Source of the DNA: Monocercomonoides exilis
Taxonomy: Eukaryota > Preaxostyla > Oxymonadida > Polymastigidae
DNA length: 64,000 nucleotides
Direction: 5' to 3'
Assembly (NCBI GenBank): GCA_001643675.2
Contig: LSRY02000060.1
Coordinates: forward strand, 147,001 to 211,000
Positions 1 to 17,246 of this stretch are shown one piece after another. A program made the translations under genes and the position numbers. The notes below the pieces were generated by a model, which was not told where the DNA came from, searched no databases, and saw nothing but the letters and a program-made list of their open reading frames with translations. Position 1 is the first letter of the stretch. Every line of letters begins with the position of its first letter.

Positions 1-3976
<3,976 letters not shown>

Positions 3977-4953
3977 TGGTGATTCTGTTTCTATTTCCAT
4001 TTCTATTCCTTTCTATTTATCTTTTTTTTTTTTGGAAAATAAAAATAATTGTGGATTTACAAATGAAATTTTATGTGTTTTTGCTTGGTTTTTTTTTTTT
4101 TTTTCCCTCCTTTTTGCAAAATTTTTCTTTAAGATTTCTTATTTTTGATGAAAGGTTTGGAAATATTTAAGCCTTTTTTTCTTTTTGTTTGTTAACGCGT
4201 TCATCCTCATATAACTTGGATATGATTCAATAGTTTCATAACATTGCAGCATTGATATTGCCTTATTTTTTTTTCCAAATACAAAAAATAAATATGAGAC
4301 ACTTTTATATTATGGAAGACAAACTAATCAACGGAGGAGTAAACAATACACCTCAACATCGAATTAAAAAAGCATACCTCTCAATGAAAATTTTATTCCA
4401 TATAAATTCCTCATTCATAAGAACAAATCTAAACAGAACTATGCATAATGGGAAAAAAAATCTAATTGCAGAAAAACATATACCATTGTAAATGCATTAA
4501 GTATAAATAGAATTCATAGCACATAAATATGTAATTAAACAAGCACAAACAACAAGAACAGCAACATAAAAAAAAAAAAAAACAACATTTTTAAATGGAA
4601 AGTTAAATTTGTTATAATCATCTCAAATAACATATTTCCCTCAAATAACAGTCCAGACAAACAATTCATAATCCCGTTGATGTGTAACCGAAAATGAAAA
4701 CAAAAAAAAAATTAGGGGAATAATCAAACAGATAAAACAATCCTGTAATATCAATACGGTTTATTAAAAAAAAAAAGGTTCGCATTTATAAAATTTGATT
4801 AAATAAACTGAAACCTAAAAAATTAACCAAAAAACTAATCAAACAAAATAAAATCCTAATAAAATATTTTCATAAAAAGTTATGATTATGTTCAAAAATG
4901 AAAGAAAAGAAGAGAAGAGAAGAGAAAAAAGATGAAACAAAACTCCATAATCT
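3977..4953. other. Convergent intergenic region
   Basis: AT-rich stretch between two genes that point at each other (the U-box/PARP gene and the P4-ATPase). It holds T and A runs and no ORF that looks coding. The 79-codon ORF near 4252 has no recognisable content. Both 3' UTRs and polyadenylation sites should lie here, but no distinct signal was found. Confidence 0.7.
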
Positions 4954-7900
4954 TCAAAACCCTCCTCTTCTGTTGATTCTTCTCTTCTTCACCACAAGAT
5001 GCCCCTTCATCAGCGACTGCGGTTTGTTTGTCAGCCATTTTGTGCCCTTGTGAAATCTGCTCATCAAACTGGACAAAACATCACTGCCAAACTCCCTCTT
5101 CAAAAAAGAGTAAGCAATCAGCGGAAGGACACCCACAATGACACAGAGCAATAAACAGAGCCAGTTGATTGAAGAGCCCATCGAATGAAAAAGCTCAAAG
5201 AAATACGATTTGCTGAGGCGGAAGACGAGAGAGGCGGTGGACATAAACAGAACATAGAGAAGAAACGCAGATGCATGAAGGAGGTGGTTGATGATGGTCC
5301 AGTAACTGGAGGAGATGGGGTGGAGGGATTAGGAGAAGAAGAATGGATAAATGAAAAGAGAATATGGAAAAAAAGAAAGAATAAATTTGATATAATAATT
5401 AAAAAATTTTAAAAATATTATATTTATTTAGGTTTAATCCACATAAACTTCTTTTTCTTTTTTCTTTCTTTCTCTTTCTTTCTCTCTCATTTTCCTTTTC
5501 ATACCAAGTCGTCCACGCAATTGTGATTGTCACCAGCACAATCGACGCGTTTGTGACATAACTGCCCATCACCCACAATCCGTCTATTTCCGGCCCAAAA
5601 TGCACTTCCCCATATTTAATTCCAATCGCCGCGGAGAAATACGACAATACTCCGTGGAATATTCCGAGAACCGCCCAGCCGGCAACGGCCCAAATTGTGT
5701 AATGTTTGCCGGCGCCGGTGCTGGCTGAGCGGAAAGCGGAAGGGTGCTGTTCAAACAGCCAGTCGGGGGCTTCTTTGTCCAAAATGGCGACAGCAGCGAT
5801 GGGAAGAGAGGTGAAGATGGTATTGAAAAGTGTGGTGTACCAAGAGTCGTACAGGATTTGGAGAGAAAAAGCAGAATAAAACAAGAAAATGAACGAAGGC
5901 GTGAGAAACGCGAAGTTTTTGTAGATGGAATATTTGATGAGTTTTGCCAGTCGGTACATGTTATTTCTCCCATGCACCACAATCAACCTCTTCACAAATC
6001 GGAATTTTGCGAGGGCGAAATCAGCCACTTGCGAAGCTTGTGCACCTTCGAGTCCTCTTATTCCCACGCCGACGTGTGCTTCTTTGATCATTGAGACATC
6101 ATTTGCACCATCGCCTATGGCAAGTGTGGTGACTCGGCGGTGGGTCTTGACCATGCGAAGGATTAAAGCCTGGGGATGGATAGAGGGATGTGAGAAGAGA
6201 AAGAGAAAGAGAAAGAGAAAGAGAAAGAGATAGAGATAGAGAGAAAGAGAAAGAGAAAGAGAAAGAGAGAAATAAATAAAGAAGAAGAAGAAAAGTAAAA
6301 ACATTCAAAAATAAATTAATAATCAAAACCTTCTGCATTGGAGCAATTCTACAGCATATAACAGAGACACAGCATTCAGCCAGCAGCAAAAAAAGAGAAA
6401 TAAAAGTTTCAGACGAGACAATCATGTTGATCACTGTCCCATCCACAACAAGAGCTGCATGTTTTGTTATTTGCGTGCTATTTTCATTGAATTCAAAAGA
6501 AGAAAGAATTTTTTCCTTCTTATTTTTTCCTCTTTCTCTTTCTCTTTTTTTCTTTCTCCTTTTCTTTTCCTTCTCCTTCTCCTTCTCCTTCTCCTTCTCC
6601 TTCTCCTTCTCCTTCTCCTTCGTCATTTTCCACTTAATTTTGCATTCCTTCATCTCCTTCTCGACTTCTTCATCATTCAAAACCTCTTTCCATTTCTTGT
6701 CTTTCTTCAAAATATTTTTGATTTCTGTTTGCGAAACACCAAATTGGCACAGCAACATTATCATCTTCAGCAGCAGAGAGAAACAAAGTGCATCTTCTGA
6801 TTCATTTTCAGGGGAAGAGGAGGAGGAAGAGGAAGAGGAAGAGGAAGAGGAAGAAGAAAATGAAGAAGAAGAAGAAGAAATTGAGTTTTTCTTTGAAACT
6901 TTCTTGTTTTCTTTTGGAATTAAAGGCTCACTTAATGAAGATTTGCGTCTATTGTCAGCATCTTCATCGAATTTCAATGAAGAATCCAATGAAAACTCTT
7001 TTTTATTCTCCTTCATTTGAACAGAGCAACCAACTTCATCATCTTCTTTCCCTGAATCCAAAGTGGAAGATGAAGAAGAAGAAGAAGAAGAAGAAGAAGA
7101 AGAAGACAATCTTTTTTCCGTGCTTCTTCTCCTCTCCTTCGTCAACCTCCTCAGATTCCTCCTCTTCTGCTGCAGTTTTGCCTGCTTCTCCACAGTCAGT
7201 GCAGGAGAGGTGAGATAAACAGGGTCTGTGTTCTGGTGGAGCAGGTGACATGCATACCCAACATTCACTGCTGTGTCTATCTTGTCCCCAGTGAGGATCC
7301 AGATGCGGATGCCACACTGGGAAATAGAAAGGAAAGAAGGAGAAAGAGAAGGAAGAAAGGAAGAATATTTATTGAAAGAATGATAATGATAATTATAATT
7401 GAATTAATGAAACATAAATAGAATTGATTCAAAAGCAAAATACAAAAAAAGAATTTAAATCTTCTTTCTTTCTTCTTCTCTCCCTCCATCTCCTTCACAC
7501 CTCCGTCAGAAACTCCACCGTCTCCGCACATTCATCCTGCAGCTTGTCTTCCACTCCTGTGCACCCCACCAGCTCCAAGTTCCTCTCCAGCCGCCCAAAC
7601 GACGCCTCAATTTTCTCCTCCCTCTTCTCCATCGCTGCCTCTGCTTTCCTTTGCCCTTTCATCCACACTGCAAAATCCTCTTCATTTATCGTCTTTGTGC
7701 AGACAACAAGTGTTCTCAGCCCTTCTCTTGAGAAGGAGTCAACATCTTGGCACACTTTTTCGTGGGTCATTGATTGGCAATGGAGGCATTCGGTGTATGC
7801 AGAATAGGATGTGCGAAGAGAGGAAATTAATTGGGGAGAGAATGAGAAAGAAGAGGAAGAGGAAGAGGAGGAGGAGGAGGAAGAGGATGATAATGATGAT

Positions 7901-10900
7901 GAAGATGAAGTTGGTGGAGTAGCTAATAAAGAAGGAGGAGATAAAGAAGAAGAAGAAGAAGAAGACGAAGAAAAGTTATTTTTCAAAGCAGAATTTGGAA
8001 AAGAAGTGACTTTTGGCGAAAGAACAGAGGCAACTGGAGAGCCAAAGTTCTGTTTGAGAAGAGGAGGAGTAGCGATTGGTGCAAAGGCACCACCAAACAC
8101 AGAAGTTGGAAGGAAAGAGGAAGAGGAAGAGGAAGAAAATGAAGAAGAGGAAGTGTTTGATTGCTTTAGAGGTTGACGAAGCGATGACCAATAAAATGTT
8201 TGAGGAATATTTCTCGAAGAAGAAAAAGAAGAACTTGAAGATGAATTATTTGAAGAAGAAGCAAAAGAAAATGAAAATTGAGGAGTTTGAGGGTTATTTG
8301 GAGATAAACTAGACAAACTCAGTTTGTCTGCTTCAACAGCAGTTGGCTCAATGTAAGGCTCACTTATTTGTGTTTGCCTGTTTTCCTCAAAAAACAAGGT
8401 GTAATCATCAACTCCCCAAAACTCATCAGATAATTCATCATCGTCTTCTTCTTCTTCTTCTTCTTTGTTTTCTCCTTTATCTTCATTGTTCTTTTCTTTC
8501 TCTTTCTCTTCTTTTCCTCTTTCTTCTCTTTCTTTTTGTTTGTTTCCAGTGTATCCTTCTTCCAATGGATTGTTCTGCTGTGTGTCTGAAAGCACCTCCC
8601 TCACAAACGCCAAATCCTCTGGTGAAAGTTGGCTTTCCATCATTTCTCTGTTTCTTCTTTCTCTTTCTTCTCTTTCTCTTTCTTCTCCTCCTCTTTCTCC
8701 TTCTCCTTCTCCTCTTTCCTCCCCAACCCCCATCATCTTCCTAATTGCCTCTCTAATCATCCTCCTCACCCTCCCCTTCCTCCTCTGCACCCTCTCTTTG
8801 GAAGTCATGCAAAGAGGCAAGAGAGCATTGTCTGCTCCTTTGCTGTACAACCTGATCGACCCATCAGGCAGCCTCACCACAACACTCATCCTTCTCCTCT
8901 CTGAAGAAAACGGAAGAGAAGCAAGAATCTCAAAGCGCAAGGGAAGGCCAGCCACATCAACATCAGCGTGGAGAAGAGAGCGGGAGACGAAAGAGAGCTT
9001 GGCAGAGGAAAGACTGTTGAGAAGAGCGATTTCATCGGGGGAGGTGGATTGGTAGGTGAGAGGGGAGAGAGAAGAAGAAGAGGAAGAGGAAGAAGTGGAA
9101 GAAGAAGGGAAAAGAGGAGGTAGAATGGAAGAGGAAGCGGAAGAAAGAATGGATAAAGGAGCAGAAGAAACAGAAGAAACAGAAGATGAAGAAGAAGTTG
9201 AAGATACAGAAGAAGAGTCCAAGTTCGCAACAATTGGAGAAGAAGGGTTGAAATGAAAGGGGTAGTTCAAAGGAGATCCAACAGAAACAGAAGCAGAAGG
9301 AGGAGAAGGAGGTGGAGGAGGAGAAAGAGGAACATCTGAGTTGATCGATTGAGGAAAAGAATCGCAAAATTCATTGAAATTGCTTTTGTTTTTGTCATTT
9401 TTGGAATTTTTATTGTTGTTTTTCCTGTTTTGCTGCAAAGAAAGCGAAGAAAAACTGCCAAAAGACGAAGAATCGTTTGGCTCTTCCGCCTCCAAATCAA
9501 ACGGAGACGCAAAATGCGTCTCAAATTCGTTTTTCCCCTCAAAATCTGCATTTAAAGAAAGCAATTGACTCAAATTCTGCTCAAAATACATTTTCCTTCC
9601 CACCTCCATACCTATTGTCCTCTTCTCCCCCTTCGCCTTTTGCGAAGGGGTAGAAAGCAGCTTCTGCAACACAGCTGAAATTCCTTTTTTCCTTTTTCTC
9701 TGTTTTAATTGCGTGTTTTTCAAGTTGTTGTTCATTTCGGGGACGCCATCGTGGCACAAAAGAAGGCAGTTGATGAAGTGGAAGGAGTTGTATTCAGAAG
9801 AGCCTGGAAGAAGGAGAAGATGAGAGAGAGAAGAGGAAGAAGAGGAAGAAGAGGAAGAAGAGGAAGAAGAGGAAGAAAGGGAAGAGGAAGAAAAGGGAGA
9901 AGAGGAGGGAAAAGAAGAAGAAGAGGAGGAGGAGGAAGAATCGATTGGTGATTGAATTGGAGGTGAAAGAGGATAAATGGAAGAAGAAGAAGAAGGAGAA
10001 GGAGAAGGAGAGGTTGATGAAGAAGAGCTAAGAGGGAAAGGAGGAAGAGGAGGAGAAGAGGAAGAAGAGGAAGAATTTAAACTTGAACGAGCAAGCAACA
10101 CACTACGAACTGCGATTGAAGCTGAATTGTGAGGTGAATTCGAAGAAGAAGAAGAAGGAAGAGAAGAAGAAGAAGAAGAAGAAGAAGATGTTGATAGAAA
10201 ATCATTAGAATCTTCATTTCCTTCCTCGTTTCTCTCTCCCTTTTTGTTCTTTTGCAGCTCAAAAGCAGAAAACTTCAATTGCACTTTTGAAAGCCCACTA
10301 AAACACAGTTCTTCATCTTCGCCCAAATCAAATGAAACTGTTTTGTTTCTCTTTTTCTGCTTTTTTTCTTCGCTTTCAATCGAATTTTTGATTTTTTCTT
10401 GTTGAAAAATTGCATTTTTTCTTTCTTCTTCATCATCTTCATCTTTTTCTTCATCAATTTCTTCTTCATCTCCTTCTTTCTCTCTCCTTCTCTCTTTCGT
10501 TCCATTTCTTTTCTCTTTCATTCTTCTTGCTAATGTAGGCTCAATTGGCTGTTTAAGTGAAGAAATTACAGAAGAAGAAGGAGAAGGAGGAGAAAGAGGA
10601 GGCGAATATGGAGGAGTTTCTATTTGATTGTGAATGGCATGAGAAGAAGGAGAAGAGGAAGAAGGAGAGGAAGAAGAAGAATTAAATGAAGAAGAAGGAG
10701 AAGAGGAGGAAGAGGAAGAAGAAGAAGAAAATATTTGAGGAGGTGTATTTTGCGAAGGAGAAGATGGGATGTGGAAAATTCTTCTTAAAATAGACAGATG
10801 AAGAGAAACATAAGAGTCAGCAAGAGAAGAGAAAGGAAGAGAATTATCAAATGGAGAAGAAGAAGAAGAAGAAGAAGAAGAAGAGGAGGAGGAGGAGGAG

Positions 10901-11434
10901 GAGGAGGAAGAAGAAGAAGAAGAAGAAGAAGAAGAAGAAGGTGATAAAGGAGAAGGAGGAAGAGGAGGGGTAGAAGAAGAAGATAATGAAGCAGAAGAAG
11001 GAGACGAAGAAAGGAAAGAAAAAGGCTTTTTCAAAGAAGAAGAAGAAGAAGAAGAAGAAGAAGAATCAATAACATCAGTAAATGTGGCTAATGTATCAAC
11101 CGACTTAATTGTGCAAAGATCGCTTTCAATTTCATCTTTGTCTTTGTTTTCTTCATTTTCCCCTTCTTTTTTCCCTTCTTTTTCCTCTTTTTCCTTCTCA
11201 TTTCTGTTTAAATTTTGAATTTTCTTTGTTTTTTTGTTTGTTTTATTTTCGACTTTAACTTTTGGGCAATCAAAAATATTTCCTCCGACTGAACACAATT
11301 TGAACTCCATCACATTTGCTGTCAATGTCCCTGTCTTGTCAGAGAAGATGTGTTGCACCTGAGAAGAAGAGAAGAGAAGAGAAGAGAAGAAGGAAGGAAG
11401 GAAGGAAGGAAGGAAGGAAGGAAGGAAGGAAGGA

Positions 11435-11474
<40 letters not shown>

Positions 11475-13625
11475 AAATGATGAATAATAAATTAAATAAC
11501 AGAAAATGAAAAAAAAAAGATAAAAAATTTTTTATTTTACAAAATAACATCGCAATATTTTTGTTCATTCCTAAATATATTCAAATAAATAAATAAAAAC
11601 TTCCCTTCTTCTTCTTCTCTTCTCTTCTTTCTTTCTTTCTTTCTTTCTCTCCCTCTCTCTTCTCAAACACTCACTTTATCGCTTTATCACCTTACACCCA
11701 TCAATAACCCCTTCACTTCTCCCTCACAATCCCCTCACAACATCCACACCATTCCCAGTTCTTCATTCAGCGTGGATGTTCGTACATTCATCCTTCCCTC
11801 TTCTCCCCTCTTCGCATCAAACATCTTCGTGTCCCACTCCAAAAAGATCGACTGGATAAAACGTGTCACTTCCAGCGAAACAAACAGAGAGATTGGAATG
11901 AGGTAGGAAAAGAAGACAAAAAAGGCGATGATGTTCAAGAAAAAGGAGGAAATGTTGCGATGTTTGAGGAAGAGATACGGATGGGTCATGCCTGGGGAAT
12001 TCTGGAGAGGAGGAAAAAGAGAGAGAGAGAGAGTAGAGAAGAGAAAAGAAGAGAAGAGAAGAGAAAGAAATGAATAAATAAATAAATAAATATGTATAAA
12101 TATTAAAAAAAAAGTTAATGTTAAACAATATTATATAAATAACTCAGTCTATTATAAAAATCATAAAAATCGTTTATTGTATTTCTCTTTCTCTTCCTCT
12201 CTCTTTCTCTCTCTTTCTCTCTCTCCCACACATTCCACCACAGCGCCGCCACATTCGACCCCACAATCAGACAGAACATCGCTGCCATCAGAAATCCCAC
12301 GGTGTAATTGAGTTTTCTGTCTAAAGTGGATAAAGAAGACGGTCTTGTCTGTGAATTCAGCTGGACTTTACTCTCGTTCCCTGTGTAGACAACAAGCCCC
12401 ACCGCATTCGGAGTGCATTTCATTGAGCAGCCCTTTAGAAGCAGCTGGACAGGGGTGATGGAGCATTCTGTGCTGTCTTTGCTTTCTTTCTCATTTTTGA
12501 CATCTTTTTTTGATTTGAAATACTTGTCATTTTGAATGTTTTGAATGTTTTGATTGTTTTGCATGGTTTTCTCTCCAAATTCTGATTGCAATTCTTCCTC
12601 TTTCGAATAACTTGGTGGTGAATACTGCATAATTTGCGAGTTGTTCAACAAAACATCGCAATTTTCCTGCTTCGAAGGCTCAATCACAAATTTAGCTGCA
12701 AACTGGTTCAAATTTCTGTTCGGCGCTTGAAAAGTTATTTCTCCGCGGAGTTTTTTCAGCTGCTTTATTAAAGATTCCTCATCCAAAACTTGCTTAGCTT
12801 TCACATTTTGCGAAGGCAAAGAAGCATTGTCTTCGTGCTCATCAGGTTTTGACTCAGGGTTTAAAAACTGCATTCGACCTGAAATTTTGAGATGATAAAA
12901 ATGCGATATCAAATTATATGGAAAAAATTATTTATTTAAAAGGTTTTTAAAAAATTAATGTATACACACCAACAATATCAAGGATAGATGGATGAGCTCT
13001 TTTAACTTTCAAGTTTGTCTCTCCATCTAAATTCATCGTATTGACATATGCTGTTCCGTTTTCTTCAGTTGAAGTAATAAGAACAATGTCAGCAGGGATC
13101 TCGTCATTTCTATTTGGTTAGATTGAAATGAAATTGTTAAAATCATTCTAAATTTAGAAAAGCATACGCTGATATAAGTACAAAATCTCCGACACTCAGT
13201 TTTTGTGTTTGTATAGTCTCAAATTTTGAGTTCCGCAAAGCTCTGACAGGCTTTTGATTTGTTTTTTTATCAGTTTTATGGCGTAAGTAATCTTCGTAAG
13301 CATCTTTCAGAGCACCCACAGAAAATATGAAAATAATAGGTAAAACTGCAGTAACTGGGTTATATACATTAACTCCAGGTCTTATGCGAGACATGCATAT
13401 CGAAAAATTGCAATTATTTTATCAATAAAAAGATACATACAGCAGGTTCATGCACATTGATATCAAAAAATAAAAATTTGACACTTTCCTTAGTTGCTCA
13501 AAAAGGTTTTTCGGTATAAAATTCCACCATGTATATTTTGACGTTTTTATTCTATTATCACAGAACTGTTTCTTGGGTAGTGGTTGATGGCATGCAAATG
13601 ACCTATCTTTAGCTTTGGTGCTCAT
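4954..13625 (-). CDS. P4-type ATPase (aminophospholipid flippase) with giant low-complexity insertions
   Basis: Nine exons join in phase: 13625-13441, 13380-13168, 13109-12970, 12878-12232, 12001-11750, 11358-7501, 7316-6330, 6169-5505 and 5305-4954, about 2432 residues. Usual P4-ATPases are about 1100-1300. Family signatures appear in order: TSKYTWWNF and [16 protein letters not shown] at the N-terminus, DGETNLK in the actuator domain, FSDKTGTLT with the phospho-acceptor Asp near 486, SPDE near 1250, KGAD near 1316, VEDKLQ near 1750, WILTGDK near 1772, [10 protein letters not shown] near 2110, then the C-terminal membrane helices. The role is ATP-driven flipping of phospholipids to the cytosolic leaflet. 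Three insertions swell the protein: about 750 Ser/Lys/Glu-rich residues between DKTGT and SPDE, about 350 after KGAD, and about 250 in exon 7. The start could also be an in-frame ATG at 13676. The gene lies just downstream of the phosphatase gene on the same strand. Confidence 0.93.
11390..11476. repeat. (AAGG)n/(AAAG)n compound microsatellite
   Basis: Tetranucleotide repeats inside the P4-ATPase intron 11749-11359. AAGG units pass directly into AAAG units, so the + strand is pure purine. Confidence 0.95.
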
Positions 13626-13749
13626 TTTAATTGCGAATGCTATTGCAATTAAAAGTGATTTGTCAAAAGAAACCAAAAACTTACCAAGAGAAAATTATGA
13701 TAAAAATGAAAAAAGTGAAGGGTTTGATCAATTTAATAAATATGTATTT

Positions 13750-16342
13750 TCAACTTTCAATATCCATTTGCCCAGAATTTTTATTCTCAATATCCATAGC
13801 CGTAGGTAATTCAGCTTCCTGCTGGTCCCAAGCAATTCGTAATGGGCTGTTCGGTGGTCTTTGAGCATCGGACGTGCAAACATCCTCTTCCATTTGTCCG
13901 GAATGCCTGCCGTGTCCACACCCGATTCCTGCACCGCACACGATTGAAGACAATCTCTTTCTCGTCTCTCTTTTCAGTGCAGCCATTTCGCTGCTGTTCT
14001 TCACGAAGCGTATGAGCGGCTTGGGGGCATTTGCGGAATAAGCGCCAAATGCAACAGGAGAAGGAGAAGGCGAAGGCGGAGGCAAACCCGCGTCGAATTG
14101 CAAGAAATGGAATTTTGGGATGATGTGCAGATGCTCCACGTGGCCAGACATCGGAGACGAGTCAGCTGTATGCCCTGTTTCATCACCAGAACCAGAGCCA
14201 TATCCAGAATTATAGCTAGATTCAATCATATTTGAAGAAGAAGAAGAAGAAGAAGATTGAGACATCTCATTCATATCGCTTCCATGGCTTCCCTTCCTCT
14301 GCAGCCCATCTCTTCCTTCTCTTCCTTCTCTCCCCTCCCTCTTCTTCTGTGCCCTATCAAACCTCAGATGCGCCACTGCTCCCTTGTTGATCCAGCCGGA
14401 ATAGTGAGCAGAGGAGAACACAGTCACACACCTCCCTTCCTGCATCACCTCAAACCCTTTCATCTTCGCCTCGTGCGAGCGGACGATGCACCGCAGGCCG
14501 CAGCGGTCGAGGAAGGCGTTGCTGATCGACTGGTCAAAAAGATACGTGCCTTGGCCTCGCTGGCTGCGGCGGGCTGGAGAATAAGGAGAAGCAGGGGAAG
14601 AAGGAGAAGGTGGGGATGAAGGGGATAATTGGTTGTGTGACAATGAAGAAGAAGAAGAAGAGGAATGAGAAGGAGAAGAAGGCGAAGGCGGCGACTGGCT
14701 AAGCATCTGCTTCAGCAGCAGGCGGGGGGACAGCATCGGATGCTCCAGTGAGGGCGGCTGCGAAGTTGGGTCGTTCCAAAGCACTTGGTGCATAATTCGT
14801 GTGGTGCGCAGAGAAGATGAGCGATCTCTACCAATCATCGCGGGCTCTGCTCCGCCAGACACGAGCTGCTGGGCAACGGGGTTAAGATACGTGTCTTGGC
14901 CTTCTGATTCTTCTCCTCCTTGTTCTCCTTCTCTCTTCTCAACTTCTTTCTCATCCATCTCACTTATTCCTCTCTCTCCTCCTCCTCTTCCATTCGCAGA
15001 CACAGAAGACACATAATTCGCCTGCATCCCATTCGGCTCCCCTTTCCCCATCTCTTCTCCTCCTCTTCTTTCTCCTCCTTCTCTTTCTCTTTCTCCTCTT
15101 TCTCCTTCTCCTTCTCCATCTCCCCAGCTCGCCTCTGCCAGCCTGTGCCTCTTCCTCAGAATCTCAAACGTGTCCACACGCGCCACATCCGCCAGGCTCA
15201 GCCGTGGGTCGTCGATTCCCTCCGTCCCGCTGATCGGCAGCCCGCCGTGCACAAAGAACACTCCACGGCCGATGAGCGGGTCGTATCCAAAGAGCGATGC
15301 AGACACAAGATTGACGGGGGTGCAGATTGGTGAGGCGTTGGGGGTGAAGAGGAGAGAGGGAGAGGGCGGCTGGCTCGACGGGGAGGGCAGGCTGGGGGCT
15401 GCAGTGGAAGAGGAGAAGAAGAAAGGCGAAAGAGGGGGGAGGGGGGAGGGGATGGTGGGGCTTGGAGCTGACTGAGAATTTGGAGAGTTTTGGGTGTGTG
15501 CGGATGATCGGATAGAGTTCGGGGGAGGTGTTGTTGGCTTTAGCTTTGATGGCGACCAGCCAGCAGGAAGAGGAGGTTGTGGAGCATTTGAAGAGCCAAC
15601 CAATGAAGATGGAAGAAGGGTGGTGTTGACAATATCAATTGAAGGGTAAACGACAGCAGCAAGAGGTAATGAGAAAAACACATGTAGAAAACAGTTGTAA
15701 ACGTTTGTTGCTGAATAAAAATCCATTTCATCGTCTTCATCCGAAACAAATGAATATTTAGTAATTATTTCTTGGTAAAATCCGAAGTTCTTATGCAAAA
15801 GTGGCTCGGTTTCGTGATTGCCCATCAAGAGATGAACATAATTTGGATATAACAACTTATATGCACAAAGTAATATAAAAACTTCCACTCCATTTGTGCC
15901 GCGATCAACATAATCTCCAAGAAACAAATATGGATTTGTTGGAGACGGAAGACCATTAAGTAAAAAAATGGACATTAAACTCTCAAAATTACCATGTAAA
16001 TCCCCAACGATCGTAAAAGGAATTTTGTCAATGGACTTTGAATTCTTTTTACTTGATATGGGGTATAAAAGACGTATAATTGTCTCCTGATCCTTCAGGA
16101 GTTGGCGAGTTTTATGAAGAATTGAAATCACATCTTTTTCGGGAATTGTACAACCAGAAAGTATTGCTTCACTAAGCTGTGTAAGCTGCTCAAGAGTTGT
16201 TGGAGGAAAAGAATCAAGTGTAGGTCTTGGCTGCAGTATTTTCTCTTGAGGTGAGAATCCTAAATTTAATTTGAATTTATGAATCAAAAACAAAAAGCAA
16301 TAGCAAACTGTCTGAAAACAATGATGCGAGCCGATGCATCAT
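13750..16342 (-). CDS. PPP-family serine/threonine protein phosphatase with long insertions
   Basis: The long reading frame has no usable ATG at its 5' end. A 49-bp intron (16308-16260, GTTTGC..TTTAG) joins it in phase to a short first exon (16342-16309, starting MMHRLASLFSD), giving 847 residues. PPP metal and phosphate motifs occur in order: GDLHGN (about 97), GDYVDRG (about 126), GNHE (about 158), FVHGG (about 347), WNDP (about 520), RSHE (about 630) and TVFSSAHYSG (about 655). The RSHE and TVFS context resembles the PP5/PPEF branch. The usual SAPNY motif reads SSAHY, so that loop is altered. Pro/Ser-rich or Glu/Gly-rich insertions split the catalytic core at about residues 225-325, 390-500 and 545-600. 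The C-terminus is disordered. No TPR or EF-hand module is visible. It probably dephosphorylates cytosolic proteins; the substrate is unknown. Confidence 0.88.
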
Positions 16343-16562
16343 AATCGGAATTACAAAACAGATTATTCCGGATAGCGGATTCAAAACATTCCTGTCAATT
16401 CAATTGGATCACTAAAACTATAATTTTTTTCTTTTCCAACAAAAGTCATAGTTACAAATGAAGTGTTCTTTTAAACAATAAAAGAAGTTTATTTTTTGAA
16501 TGATTTTGAAATTGAAACTTTCATGTTCATGTTTTCAAACGAAACGAAAAAAATGAATTTTC

Positions 16563-16563
<1 letters not shown>

Positions 16564-16608
<45 letters not shown>
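16564..16608. repeat. A45 homopolymer
   Basis: Uninterrupted run of 45 adenines. Its exact length is likely to be unreliable in any assembly. Confidence 0.95.
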
Positions 16609-16611
<3 letters not shown>

Positions 16612-16997
16612 CATTATACAAATAATTTTCTTTCGCTTGAACTTTGATCATCATTATATGGATGATCATTTTGGATATTTTAACTGTTTTCAGTGTGTTG
16701 ATAATAAAAAAAGTGTTTTGTTATTTTATTGAATTTATTTTGTAAAATGCTTTTGTTTAATTATCATGTGAATATGACAGTTGGATATTTTCATCTGAAT
16801 TTCATATAAACTCACGAAATTTCTCCGGCATGGAAACAAATGCTTGACAATGTTATTATTTCTATTTTGGTGATATTTGGTGAGTTTTAATAAACTTTTG
16901 ATTAAAAAAATTCATTTTTCGTTTTCGCCAAAAATTCAACAAAAGGAACTTTTCAAAAAAATATTTTTTCAAATAAATGAATAAATACAACATGGGT

Positions 16998-17246
16998 GAT
17001 TATTTTTGAAATCATATCTTTTTTCGGGGTGTAATTTTTTCAAATATTGAATGTTTTCTGAAAGAAATGTTTAATTCAAAAAAATAGAAGCATGTTTATT
17101 ATTTTTGAATCAAATGCTTTTAAGAAAATAATAGATGAAAATGTCTTCAATAAGCCTTTTCACTTTGCATTGTTCATTTGTTATTATTCGAAACAAATTT
17201 TTGAACCAAAATTTTTATTAGAAAAAACATGATTTCAAAAATAATC
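16998..17246. repeat. Inverted repeat, MITE-like
   Basis: The 28 bases from 16998 (GATTATTTTTGAAATCAT then a T run) match the reverse complement of 17221-17246 almost base for base. About 195 bases lie between the two arms. A related direct copy lies near 17093. No target-site duplication is clear. It could be a small decayed non-autonomous transposon or a chance hairpin in AT-rich DNA. Confidence 0.45.

Noticed and set aside
6424-7213. Phe/Leu/Ser-rich and Glu/Lys-rich ORFs on the + strand
   Set aside because: They are antisense shadows of low-complexity P4-ATPase exon 7. Similar shadows at 7811-9256 and 9709-9951 were dropped for the same reason.
7495-11568. A stand-alone 1357-residue Ser-rich protein
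   Set aside because: It is exon 6 of the P4-ATPase plus read-through of the flanking intron; DKTGT, SPDE and VEDKLQ motifs inside belong to the larger gene.
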